DNA from: Bradyrhizobium sp. ISRA430
GTDB lineage: Bacteria; Pseudomonadota; Alphaproteobacteria; Rhizobiales; Xanthobacteraceae
Reading direction: 5' to 3'
Assembly: GCF_029909975.1 (NCBI RefSeq)
Contig: NZ_CP094516.1
Location: 2,356,001 to 2,420,000 of the forward strand
Length of the DNA: 64,000 nucleotides
Shown piece after piece: positions 32,308 through 41,918 of this stretch (position 1 is the first letter of the stretch; every line of letters starts with the position of its first letter). The notes beneath the pieces were generated by a model that saw only the letters and a list, made by a program, of their open reading frames with translations, was not told where the DNA came from and ran no database searches. The position numbers were made by a program, and so were the translations under genes.

Positions 32308-32613
32308 GTCGCCCACGCATTAAGGCGTCTCTCTCAGCATACGATTGCCACGCCACACTTTCGGTGTCGTCTAGCCCGACGAGCAGCGATTCATCCCCTA
32401 ACTCCGCCGTCATACCCCGCGAAAGCAGGGGTATCGAGCACGCCGCGCCCCCCGCATCGCGGCATTGTCACTGAAATACTGGATTGTCCGCCTCAGTGCG
32501 CAAGTACGCACAAGGCGGGCAATGACAGCGAATGTGTGCGACGCCATGCCGAGATGCGGCCATTGCTCCATCCCGTCTTGACTCCCCATGCCTGACCGCG
32601 CAAAGCGAGCCGC
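32308..32613. other. 306-bp repeat-rich spacer before folP
   Basis: Two hairpins are visible: ATACCCC at 32412-32418 with GGGGTAT at 32428-32434, and a nested stem at 32486-32520 (GTCCGCCT with AGGCGGGC, enclosing GTGCG with CGCAC). Both look like Bradyrhizobium intergenic palindromic repeats. No gene is present. Confidence 0.6.
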
Positions 32614-33474
32614 ATGAACGCCTCGCCCTCCCCATCCGTCGCACCGGCCGGTTCGGCCGGGCCCGGCGTACTGCGGACGCTGCTCGGACGACCGATCCCG
32701 GCGGTGATGGGCGTGCTCAACATCACCCCGGATTCCTTTTCCGACGCCGGACAGTTCATGGCGCCCGACCAGGCGCTGGCGCGGGCGCGGGCGATGATCG
32801 CTGATGGCGTCGATATCATCGACATCGGCGCCGAATCCACCCGACCCTACAAGGGTGCCCAGCCGGTGACGGCGGCGGACGAACTCGCCCGGCTGAAGCC
32901 GGTGTTGGCCGAGGTGGTGGCGCTCGGCGTGCCCGTGTCGATCGACAGCATGAAGGCGGAGGTCGTGGCTTTCGCGCTCGACCAGGGCGTTGCCATCGCC
33001 AACGACGTCTGGGGCCTGCAACGAGACGCCGGCATGGCACCACTGGTCGCCGCGCGAAATGTCCCTGTCATCGTCATGCACAATCGCGACAGCGTCGATC
33101 CCGCCATCGACATCGTGCAGGACATGGTCGCATTCTTCCAGCGCTCGCTCGACATCGCGGCGAAGGCCGGCATCGCACGCGACATGATCGTGCTCGATCC
33201 CGGCATCGGCTTCGGCAAGACGGCGGAGCAGAGCATGACGGCCTTGGCGCGGCTCGACGCACTCAGCGCGCTCGGCCTGCCGATCCTGGTCGGCGCCTCG
33301 CGCAAGCGCTTCATCGCATCAGTGTCGCCGTCGGAGCCACAAGAGCGACTCGCCGGCTCGATCGCCGCCCATCTCCTCGCCGCGCAGCGCGGCGCCAGGA
33401 TCATCCGGACCCATGACGTCGCCGAGACGCTGCAGGCCCTGCGGGTCGCGGCCGCAATCGAGAGCAAGCAATGA
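32614..33474 (+). CDS. folP: dihydropteroate synthase
   Basis: This 286-residue cytoplasmic TIM-barrel enzyme joins 6-hydroxymethyl-dihydropterin diphosphate to p-aminobenzoate, giving dihydropteroate in folate synthesis. Signatures are GVLNITPDSFSDAG, the pterin-site DIIDIGAESTRP, NDVWGLQRD, IVMHNRD, ILVGASRKRFIA and a C-terminal IIRTHDVAETLQAL. Length is normal. ATG 32614 has only a weak ribosome site. Its stop overlaps the start of folB (ATGA), so the two are translationally coupled. This is the target of sulfonamides in the family. Confidence 0.96.
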   Translation: MNASPSPSVAPAGSAGPGVLRTLLGRPIPAVMGVLNITPDSFSDAGQFMAPDQALARARAMIADGVDIIDIGAESTRPYKGAQPVTAADELARLKPVLAEVVALGVPVSIDSMKAEVVAFALDQGVAIANDVWGLQRDAGMAPLVAARNVPVIVMHNRDSVDPAIDIVQDMVAFFQRSLDIAAKAGIARDMIVLDPGIGFGKTAEQSMTALARLDALSALGLPILVGASRKRFIASVSPSEPQERLAGSIAAHLLAAQRGARIIRTHDVAETLQALRVAAAIESKQ

Positions 33475-33839
33475 CCGATACGATCTTCGTGACCGGCCTC
33501 GTGATCCATGCCCGCCACGGCGTGATGGAGCACGAGACCGAGGTCGGTCAGCGCTTCGTGCTCGACCTCGAGCTCTACACCGATTTGTCGGAGTCCTCCC
33601 GCACCGACCGGCTCGCCGACACCGTCTCCTATTCCGATGTGGTGGCAACCACGACGGCTGCATTCAAGAACACCAATTACAAGCTGCTGGAGCGCGCCGC
33701 CGGCGCGGTCGCCGACGCCATCCTGTCGCACTTCCCGCGCATTCGCGCCGTGAAGGTCACCGTGCACAAGCCGCACGCGCCGATCGCGGCGATCTTCGAC
33801 GACGTCGGCATCATGCTGACGCGGTCGCGGCATCCCTGA
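33471..33839 (+). CDS. folB: dihydroneopterin aldolase
   Basis: This 122-residue enzyme converts dihydroneopterin to 6-hydroxymethyl-dihydropterin and glycolaldehyde. FVTGLVIHARHGVMEHE carries the active-site Glu region, followed by GQRFVLDLEL, DTVSYSDVVA, LLERAAGAVADAIL and KVTVHKPHAP with the catalytic lysine. It overlaps folP by four bases. The gap to folK (137 bp) is filled by two long palindromes, unlike the tight folP-folB junction. Confidence 0.95.
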   Translation: MTDTIFVTGLVIHARHGVMEHETEVGQRFVLDLELYTDLSESSRTDRLADTVSYSDVVATTTAAFKNTNYKLLERAAGAVADAILSHFPRIRAVKVTVHKPHAPIAAIFDDVGIMLTRSRHP

Positions 33840-33844
33840 GATGG

Positions 33845-33920
33845 CGAGTGGCCCGATCCTGACATTCGCACAGACTCGCGGAGCCACGTTTGCGAATGTC
33901 AGGATCAAAAGGGCCACTCG
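33845..33920 (+). repeat. 26-bp-arm palindrome between folB and folK
   Basis: The left arm 33845-33870 (CGAGTGGCCC then GATCCTGACATTCGCA) is an exact complement of 33891-33920 except for four extra A residues at 33907-33910. The 20-base loop contains CTCGCGGAGC, the sequence that opens the next palindrome. It could form a very stable RNA hairpin or be an inserted palindromic element. Confidence 0.85.
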
Positions 33921-33933
33921 TACATTATTGTTT

Positions 33934-34009
33934 GCTCGCGGAGCGGATTTGACGTTCGCAGAAGGAAGCTCGGCAAATGGTTAGCGAACGTCAAATCCGC
34001 TCCGCGAGC
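33934..34009 (+). repeat. 26-bp perfect palindrome spanning the folK start
   Basis: 33934-33959 (GCTCGCGGAGC, GATTTGACGTTCGC at its end) is exactly complementary to 33984-34009. The 24-base loop, 33960-33983, contains the folK ribosome site GAAGGA and the ATG at 33977. The right arm encodes FolK residues about 3-11. In mRNA, the start site would be displayed in the loop of a 26-bp stem. Confidence 0.88.
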
Positions 34010-34492
34010 GCGCTGATCGCACTCGGCGGCAATGTCGGCGATGTCCGCGCGACGTTCAAAAAGGCGATCGCCCACATCTGCAGCATGGCGCAAGCCGCGC
34101 TGTTGGCGCGCTCATCAGACTATACGACCCCGCCCTGGGGCGACGAGGAGCAGGATCCCTTCATCAATGCCTGCATCGAGATCGAGACGAACCTCGATCC
34201 GCACGCGCTGCTGTTCGTGATGCAGAAAGTCGAGCAGAAATTCGGCCGCACGCGGACCAAGGAGCGGCGCTGGGGACCGCGCACGCTCGACCTCGACATG
34301 ATCGCCTATGACGATGTGGCGCTGCAGACGCCCGACCTGACGCTGCCACATCCGCGCCTGTTCGAGCGCGCCTTCGTGCTGGTACCGCTCGCCGAAATCG
34401 CGCCGGACCGCCTGATCGCCGGGATCAAGGTCCGCGATGCGCTCGCCAGCGTCTCAACGCAAGGAATTGAGCGGCTGCCGGATACCGGCTAA
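33977..34492 (+). CDS. folK: 6-hydroxymethyl-dihydropterin pyrophosphokinase
   Basis: This 171-residue enzyme transfers diphosphate from ATP to 6-hydroxymethyl-dihydropterin, supplying FolP. ALIALGGNVGDV is the usual N-terminal strand. YTTPPWGDEEQDPFINAC and TRTKERRWGPRTLDLDMI (the HPPK signature with the metal aspartates) follow, then LPHPRLFERAFVLVPLAEIA. ATG 33977 follows GAAGGA by ten bases. The first eleven residues (MVSERQIRSAS) come from a palindrome arm and look like an added extension compared with a usual start just before ALIALGG. Confidence 0.94.
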   Translation: MVSERQIRSASALIALGGNVGDVRATFKKAIAHICSMAQAALLARSSDYTTPPWGDEEQDPFINACIEIETNLDPHALLFVMQKVEQKFGRTRTKERRWGPRTLDLDMIAYDDVALQTPDLTLPHPRLFERAFVLVPLAEIAPDRLIAGIKVRDALASVSTQGIERLPDTG

Positions 34493-34573
34493 CCAAAAAC
34501 AACCGTTTGCAGGGACGGTCGACCGTGGCAATTTCGCCGCCGATAACAAGGATCTTTGGGAGTCCCTCGCTGT

Positions 34574-36445
34574 ATGACCTCAGTGACTGATGATCTGCCG
34601 CTGGCGGCCGAGTTTCCCACGGCGCAGTACGAGGACTGGCGCAAGCTGGTCGACGGAGTGCTGAAGGGCGCGCCATTCGAGAAACTGGTCGGCAAGACCT
34701 ACGATGGGCTGAAGATCGATCCGCTCTATCAGCGCGCCAAGGGCGTTGCACCTGTGGCCGGACGCCCGGCGGCAGCGCCATGGCAGATCATGCAGCGGAT
34801 CGATCATCCCGACGCTGCGCTCGCGAACGCGCAGGCGCTCACCGATCTAGAGAACGGCGCCACGGGGCTTGCACTGGTGTTTGCCGGTGGCACCGGCAGC
34901 CACGGCTTTGGCCTGGAACCGACGGCGGATACGGTCGCAAGGGTCTTGAAGGACATTCAGCTCGATGCCGGCATCGGCATCGAGCTCCAGGTCGGGCCGC
35001 AATCGCGGTTGGCCGCGATCCATGTGGCGGAATACGTAAAGAGCACAGGCATCGATCCCGCCGCCTGCGACATCCGCTTCGGGCTAGATCCGCTCGCAGC
35101 CGGCGCAGAGTGGGGCAGCAGCCCCTATACCTGGGAAGAGATCGTTCCGGCCGTCACGGGGGCTATCCGCGGCCTTGCCGCGCTCGGCTTCAAGGGACCG
35201 TTCGCATCAAGCGACGGACGCGTGATCCACGATGCCGGCGGATCGGAGGCGCAAGAGCTCGCCTTCGTGCTCGCCTGCGGCATCGCCTATTTGCGCGCGA
35301 TCGAAGGCGCCGGCGTCCCGCTGGAGCAGGCACAAGGCATGGTCTATGCGCGACTCGCCGCGGATGCCGACCAGTTCCTGACTATGGCCAAGTTCCGCGC
35401 GCTGCGGCTGCTGTGGGCGCGGATCGAGCAGGCCTGCGGCCTGACGCCGAAGCCGCTGTTCATCGCCGCCGACACAGCTTGGCGCATGCTGACGCAGCGC
35501 GATCCCTACGTGAACATGCTGCGCGCGACCATGGCGACATTCGCCGCCGGGCTTGCCGGTGCCAACGCCGTCACGGTGCTGCCGTACACGTTGGCGCTCG
35601 GCCTGCCCGATCCCTTTGCGCGGCGCATAGCGCGCAATACGCAGCTTCTGCTGCTGGAGGAAAGCAACCTCGGAAAGGTCTCTGATCCCGCGGCGGGCGC
35701 AGGTGGCATCGAGACGCTGACTGCGCAACTCTGCGAAGCGGCCTGGGCGCTGTTCCAGGAGAGCGAAAAGGCCGGCGGCGCTTTTGCCGCGCTTCAGCAG
35801 AACCTGTTCCAGGGGAAGGTCGCCGCCGCACGCAAGGCGCGCGAGGCCAACATCGACAAGCGCCGCGACGTGCTGACCGGCGCGAGCGAGTTTCCGAACC
35901 TGCACGAGAGCGTGACGGTTGTGCTCAAGGCGACGCCGGTCGCGCTCCCGCCCTATGGCGAGCAGAAATACAAGTTCGATGCACTGCCGCCGATCCGGCT
36001 CGCGGAACCGTTCGAGGCGCTTCGCGACAAGTCGGATGCAACCTTGAAGGCCCACGGCGCGCGGCCGAAGGTGTTTTTGGCCAATCTCGGCACGCCCGCC
36101 GATTTCACCGCACGCGCGAACTTTGCGAAAAGCTTCTTCGAGGCCGGCGGAATCCAGGGCGTCGACAGCGACGGTTTTGCCGATCCGGCGAAGCTCGCGG
36201 CTGCGTTCAAAGCCTCCGGCGCCGGGCTCGCCTGCCTTTGTTCCAGCGACAAGGTCTATACGGACCAGGCCGAAGCTGCGGCGCGAGCCCTGCAACAGGC
36301 CGGTGCACGACATATCTATCTCGTAGGCCGTCCCACTGATGCCGAGGCGGCCCTGCGCGCGGCCGGCATCGGCGGCTTCATCTTTGCCGGCGCGGATGCG
36401 CTTGCCACGCTGCAAGACGCCTATCGACGGATGGAACAGCGATGA
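34574..36445 (+). CDS. mutA: methylmalonyl-CoA mutase small (beta) subunit
   Basis: This 623-residue non-catalytic partner of the mutase large subunit keeps the TIM-barrel fold: FPTAQYEDWRKLVDGVLKG, YQRAKGVAP, ENGATGLALVFAGG, ARNTQLLLLEESNLGKVSDP. In the C-terminal B12-type domain, the place of DxHxxG reads LGTPADFTARANF, so cobalamin ligation is lost, as expected for a beta subunit. The ATG at 34574 is chosen over 34556 because MTSVTDDLPLAAEF is the usual start. It overlaps the next gene by four bases. It works with ScpA/MutB to convert methylmalonyl-CoA to succinyl-CoA. Confidence 0.92.
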   Translation: MTSVTDDLPLAAEFPTAQYEDWRKLVDGVLKGAPFEKLVGKTYDGLKIDPLYQRAKGVAPVAGRPAAAPWQIMQRIDHPDAALANAQALTDLENGATGLALVFAGGTGSHGFGLEPTADTVARVLKDIQLDAGIGIELQVGPQSRLAAIHVAEYVKSTGIDPAACDIRFGLDPLAAGAEWGSSPYTWEEIVPAVTGAIRGLAALGFKGPFASSDGRVIHDAGGSEAQELAFVLACGIAYLRAIEGAGVPLEQAQGMVYARLAADADQFLTMAKFRALRLLWARIEQACGLTPKPLFIAADTAWRMLTQRDPYVNMLRATMATFAAGLAGANAVTVLPYTLALGLPDPFARRIARNTQLLLLEESNLGKVSDPAAGAGGIETLTAQLCEAAWALFQESEKAGGAFAALQQNLFQGKVAAARKAREANIDKRRDVLTGASEFPNLHESVTVVLKATPVALPPYGEQKYKFDALPPIRLAEPFEALRDKSDATLKAHGARPKVFLANLGTPADFTARANFAKSFFEAGGIQGVDSDGFADPAKLAAAFKASGAGLACLCSSDKVYTDQAEAAARALQQAGARHIYLVGRPTDAEAALRAAGIGGFIFAGADALATLQDAYRRMEQR

Positions 36446-36906
36446 CCGAAGCAGGCAAACCAGTTCTCACCGGCGGCTGCCAATGCGGCGCGGTGCGCTT
36501 TGCTGTGACAACGGCGCCGACCCGGATTTCGATCTGCCATTGCCGGATGTGCCAGAAGGCGAGCGGCGCACCGTTCGCCTCCTTTGCCGATATCAACAAG
36601 ACCGATTTCGCCTGGACCAAGGGGGCACCCTCGGCGTTCCGCTCCTCCTCGATCGCGGAGCGTGATTTCTGCCCGGCCTGCGGCACGCCGCTGAGCTTCC
36701 GTCGCATCGATGGCGACAGGATCGAGATCATGACCGGCGCATTCGACCGCCCCGACCAGGTGATTCCGACGCGGCAATTTGGAACCGAGTCCCGCCTCGG
36801 CTGGGTGGTCGGCATCGCCAATTTGCCGAGCCAGACCACGCAGCAGAACTACGGGCCGGAGAAGATGGCGACCATCGTCAGCCATCAGCATCCGGACCAT
36901 GATTAG
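36442..36906 (+). CDS. GFA (glutathione-dependent formaldehyde-activating) family protein
   Basis: This 154-residue zinc protein has the GFA/CENP-V fold: [28 protein letters not shown] and [13 protein letters not shown] supply the seven or so cysteine ligands. A C-terminal [12 protein letters not shown] follows. Members bind glutathione or other thiols; most, including this one, cannot be assigned a substrate. It overlaps mutA (ATGA) and lies 32 bp before scpA, so it is embedded in the mutase operon. That placement is unusual and may mean a role in thiol- or aldehyde-related protection of that pathway, or may be simple hitch-hiking. Confidence 0.9.
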   Translation: MTEAGKPVLTGGCQCGAVRFAVTTAPTRISICHCRMCQKASGAPFASFADINKTDFAWTKGAPSAFRSSSIAERDFCPACGTPLSFRRIDGDRIEIMTGAFDRPDQVIPTRQFGTESRLGWVVGIANLPSQTTQQNYGPEKMATIVSHQHPDHD

Positions 36907-36938
36907 CTTACGCGCTCACCTCTGATATGGTTGGAACC

Positions 36939-39095
<2,157 letters not shown>

Positions 39096-39266
39096 ATCAC
39101 CGCCGCTCGACGCTTTCTGCATCAAACCGGCAGGCGCGTTGCCGTGACCAATCTTCGCGACCCGGTGGACGCACCGGGCGTTCTGCACCGGTTCATCTTG
39201 TGATGCTTATGCCGTGGCAGAGTTTGGCCGCTGCCCTGGCGGCCTCCCGAAGGCGCATGAAAATTC

Positions 39267-40085
39267 ATGGATATTGATGTGACATACCATCGTGCAACCG
39301 CGCGCGCAGGGCTGCTCCTGCACACGATCGCGATCCTTTCGGCTGTCGCGATGCTCTCCTCCTCCCGCGCCGCCGATCCCAAGCCTGACGCCGTGATCAA
39401 GACCAAGAGCATCGAGGCGCGCGTGCTGCTCGATGACAAGATCAAGGCGGATGCGGCGCTGGCGGCGGATTGCCTCGCCGAGGGCAAAAAATGGCTCGAC
39501 AAGAACGCGGCTGAAGCGGCCGCCTCGCGCAAGCAGGATCCGCAATTCTTCAAGGACGGCGGCTGGGATTTCGAGCGCAAATATTCGATCCGCTCGGTGG
39601 TCGCCGACCGCTATGTCAGCATCCTGCGCAACGACTACATGGATACCCACGGCGCTCATCCCAATTCCGACGTGAACACGATCCTGTGGGACAAGGCCGA
39701 GAACAAGCGCATCTCGATCCGCCCATTCTTCACCGAGACCGCCGATAACGGCCCGACCATGAGGGCGATGGTGAAGGCCGTGATCGCCTCGCTCACGATC
39801 GAAAAGAAGAAGCGTGACACCAGCGAGACCGCGACCGCCGAATGGTTCAAGGGCGTCGAGCCGAGCCTGCTCAAGATCGGCGCGGTGACGCTGGCGCCGT
39901 CGACCGAAGCCGGCAAGAGCTCCGGCCTCACCTTCCACTACCCGCCTTATGCCGTCGGCCCCTACGCCGAAGGCGAATATGTCGCCTTCGTGCCCTGGGA
40001 GGCGCTGAGACCCTACCTTGCAGCGGAAGGCGTGCACATCTTTGGCGGCTCACGACAGAAGGGCGATGAGGATGATGGCCAGTGA
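39267..40085 (+). CDS. DUF3298/DUF4163-type secreted protein (RsiV-like)
   Basis: This 272-residue exported protein has an N-terminal signal (LLLHTIAILSAVAMLSSSRA) and a mature region with SIRSVVADRYVSILRNDYMD, THGAHPNSDVNTILWDK and, near the end, FHYPPYAVGPYAEGEYVAFV. This matches the DUF4163-DUF3298 pair, the extracellular fold of RsiV, which binds lysozyme in Gram-positives. Here it has no sigma-binding region and is probably a periplasmic protein of unknown target. Lysozyme or peptidoglycan binding is a guess from the family. It stands alone between the mutase operon and the tricarboxylate transporter. Confidence 0.85.
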   Translation: MDIDVTYHRATARAGLLLHTIAILSAVAMLSSSRAADPKPDAVIKTKSIEARVLLDDKIKADAALAADCLAEGKKWLDKNAAEAAASRKQDPQFFKDGGWDFERKYSIRSVVADRYVSILRNDYMDTHGAHPNSDVNTILWDKAENKRISIRPFFTETADNGPTMRAMVKAVIASLTIEKKKRDTSETATAEWFKGVEPSLLKIGAVTLAPSTEAGKSSGLTFHYPPYAVGPYAEGEYVAFVPWEALRPYLAAEGVHIFGGSRQKGDEDDGQ

Positions 40086-40216
40086 CCACGCTTTGAGCAC
40101 CGCGCCGTTGCTCACAGCGCGTTGGTAGCGCTACCTTGCGGCGGCGCCGCAAAGCCGACTAGAATGCCGTCATCGACAAGAGCGCCCGATGTTACGGGCG
40201 CCGCTGGGAGGCATTC

Positions 40217-41209
40217 ATGTCCAAGCTCACCCGCCGCGCGTTTGCGGCTTCGTCCGCTGCAGTCGCAGCATCCGCCGTCTTCGGTTTCAAACCCGCGCTC
40301 GCGCAAGCCTATCCGGCACGACCGGTCACCGTGATCGTGCCCTGGGGCGCCGGCGGCGGCACGGATGCGACTGCGCGCATTGTCGCAGCGCTGCTGGAAA
40401 AGGATCTTGGCCAGCCCTTCAACGTGGTCAACCGCACTGGCGGATCCGGCGTGGTCGGCCACACCGCAATCGCGACCGCCCAGCCCGACGGCTACACCAT
40501 CGGCATGCTCACCGTCGAAATCTCGATGATGCACTGGCAGGGCCTGACCGACCTGACGCCGCGGAGCTACACCCCGCTCGCGCTGATGAACGAGGACCCG
40601 CCGGGCATCCAGGTCTCCTCCTCCTCACCCTACAAGACGGTCAAGGACCTCGCCGACGCGATCAAGGCCGCACCTCCCGGCAAGTTCAAGGCCTCCGGCA
40701 CCGGCCAGGGCGGCATCTGGCACCTCGCGCTGGTCGGCTGGATGCAGGCGATGGGCCTGCCCGCCAATCAGGTGGCCTGGGTGCCGTCGAACGGCGCAGC
40801 ACCGGCGATGCAGGATCTCGCCGCCGGCGGTCTCGACCTCACCACCTGCTCGGTGCCCGAAGCGCGCGCCATCATCGAGGCGGGCAAGGCGAAGAGCCTC
40901 GCCATCATGGCGCCCGCGCGCAACCCGATCTTCCCCGACGTGCCGACGCTGAAGGAATCGATGGGCGTAAACTACTCCACCGGCGCTTGGCGCGGCATCG
41001 GCGCGCCGAAGAACCTGCCGCCGGAGATCACGGCCAAGCTCACTGCGGCGCTGAAGAAGGTCTACGACTCCGCCGAGTTCAAGGAGTTCATGAGCAACCG
41101 CGGCTTCGGCACGGTGTGGGGCGACGGCGGCCAGTTCGGCAGCTTCATGGACAAGGGCGATGCGCAGATGGGCGAAGCGATGAAGGCTGCTGGCCTGACG
41201 AAGGCTTGA
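40217..41209 (+). CDS. Bug-family substrate-binding protein of a tripartite tricarboxylate transporter (TctC type)
   Basis: This 330-residue periplasmic binding protein has a twin-arginine-like signal (KLTRRAFAASSAAVAASAVF) cleaved after ALAQA. The Bug-family body has YPARPVTVIVPWGAGGGTDA, RTGGSGVVGHTAIATAQPDG and VPTLKESMGV. Ligands in the family are carboxylates such as citrate, tartrate or aromatic acids; this one is not predictable. GGGAGG precedes ATG 40217, with a small GCGCCCG hairpin just upstream of it. Together with the TctB and TctA genes downstream it forms one uptake system, though two hairpins in the 211-bp gap suggest unequal expression. Confidence 0.92.
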   Translation: MSKLTRRAFAASSAAVAASAVFGFKPALAQAYPARPVTVIVPWGAGGGTDATARIVAALLEKDLGQPFNVVNRTGGSGVVGHTAIATAQPDGYTIGMLTVEISMMHWQGLTDLTPRSYTPLALMNEDPPGIQVSSSSPYKTVKDLADAIKAAPPGKFKASGTGQGGIWHLALVGWMQAMGLPANQVAWVPSNGAAPAMQDLAAGGLDLTTCSVPEARAIIEAGKAKSLAIMAPARNPIFPDVPTLKESMGVNYSTGAWRGIGAPKNLPPEITAKLTAALKKVYDSAEFKEFMSNRGFGTVWGDGGQFGSFMDKGDAQMGEAMKAAGLTKA

Positions 41210-41215
41210 CGTCTC

Positions 41216-41273
41216 ACCTCTCCCCGCTCTTGTCCGCCGAAGCTTTCAGCGAAGGCGGATGCGGGAGAGGTCG
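41216..41273 (+). repeat. nested palindrome after the tctC-type gene
   Basis: ACCTCTCCC at 41216-41224 pairs with GGGAGAGGT at 41265-41273, with an inner GTCCGCC/GGCGGAT stem. It belongs to the same CCTCTCCC hairpin class interrupted by the IS at 17.8-18.9 kb. Confidence 0.6.
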
Positions 41274-41359
41274 AATCCGAGCGCAACTCGATTTCGGTGA
41301 GGAGGTCTCCTCGAGCCCAACTCTCACCGCTCTCGCGGAGAGTCCCCCCCTCACCCCAC

Positions 41360-41385
41360 CTCTCTCCCCGCACGCGGGGAGAGAG
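41360..41385 (+). repeat. 12-bp perfect hairpin before the tctB-type gene
   Basis: CTCTCTCCCCGC at 41360-41371 is exactly complementary to 41374-41385 with a two-base loop. No U-run follows. It may protect the upstream binding-protein mRNA. Confidence 0.65.
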
Positions 41386-41420
41386 AGCGCACCTCCCGGA
41401 ATTCTGACAGGACTCCTCCC

Positions 41421-41915
41421 ATGCGTCTTCCCGACTCCGTCACGGGATCGTTTCTCGTCGCACTCGGCGCGGCGGCTGCCTACGGCGGCTGGATCTTGCC
41501 GCCGGTGCCCGGCCAGCCGGTCGGCCCCAACGTGTTTCCGCTCGTGATCGGCACCGGCCTTGCACTTTGCGGGCTCGCAATCGTGTTTGGCATCGGCCAT
41601 TCCTTCGAGGAGGAGGAAGAGTTGGTCCCGCTCGAGGACGGCCAGGCGGCGACCGCACCGCCGCCGCAAGGAAAGCTCTACAGCCTGCGCGCTTTGCTGC
41701 CGCCGGCACTGTTGCTGTTCTACGTCTTCGCGGCCGACCGGCTCGGCTTCATCATCACCGCGGCGATCATGGTCTACGTGACCTCGACCGCGCTCGGCGC
41801 GAAGTGGAAGCTCGCGCTGCCGCTCGCGGCGCTGTCGCCGTTCGCCATCCACCTCATCTTCGCCAAGCTGCTGCGCGTGCCGCTGCCCGCCGGCCTGTTG
41901 CCGACGCCCTGGTGA
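41421..41915 (+). CDS. tripartite tricarboxylate transporter small subunit (TctB type)
   Basis: This 164-residue inner-membrane protein has four predicted helices and the TctB/DUF1468 pattern: an N-terminal TGSFLVALGAAAAYGGWILP, GPNVFPLVIGTGLALCGLAI, then an acidic loop and two C-terminal helices (LLPPALLLFYVFAADRLGFI and LALPLAALSPFAIHLIFAKL). Its exact role in transport is unknown; it is required with TctA in characterised systems. ATG 41421; three bases separate it from the large permease gene, so they are cotranslated. Confidence 0.88.
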   Translation: MRLPDSVTGSFLVALGAAAAYGGWILPPVPGQPVGPNVFPLVIGTGLALCGLAIVFGIGHSFEEEEELVPLEDGQAATAPPPQGKLYSLRALLPPALLLFYVFAADRLGFIITAAIMVYVTSTALGAKWKLALPLAALSPFAIHLIFAKLLRVPLPAGLLPTPW

Positions 41916-41918
41916 TCC

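Noticed and set aside
36927-36938. Earlier start for the mutase large subunit
   Set aside because: No ribosome site; the family start MSRIPNF is at 36939.
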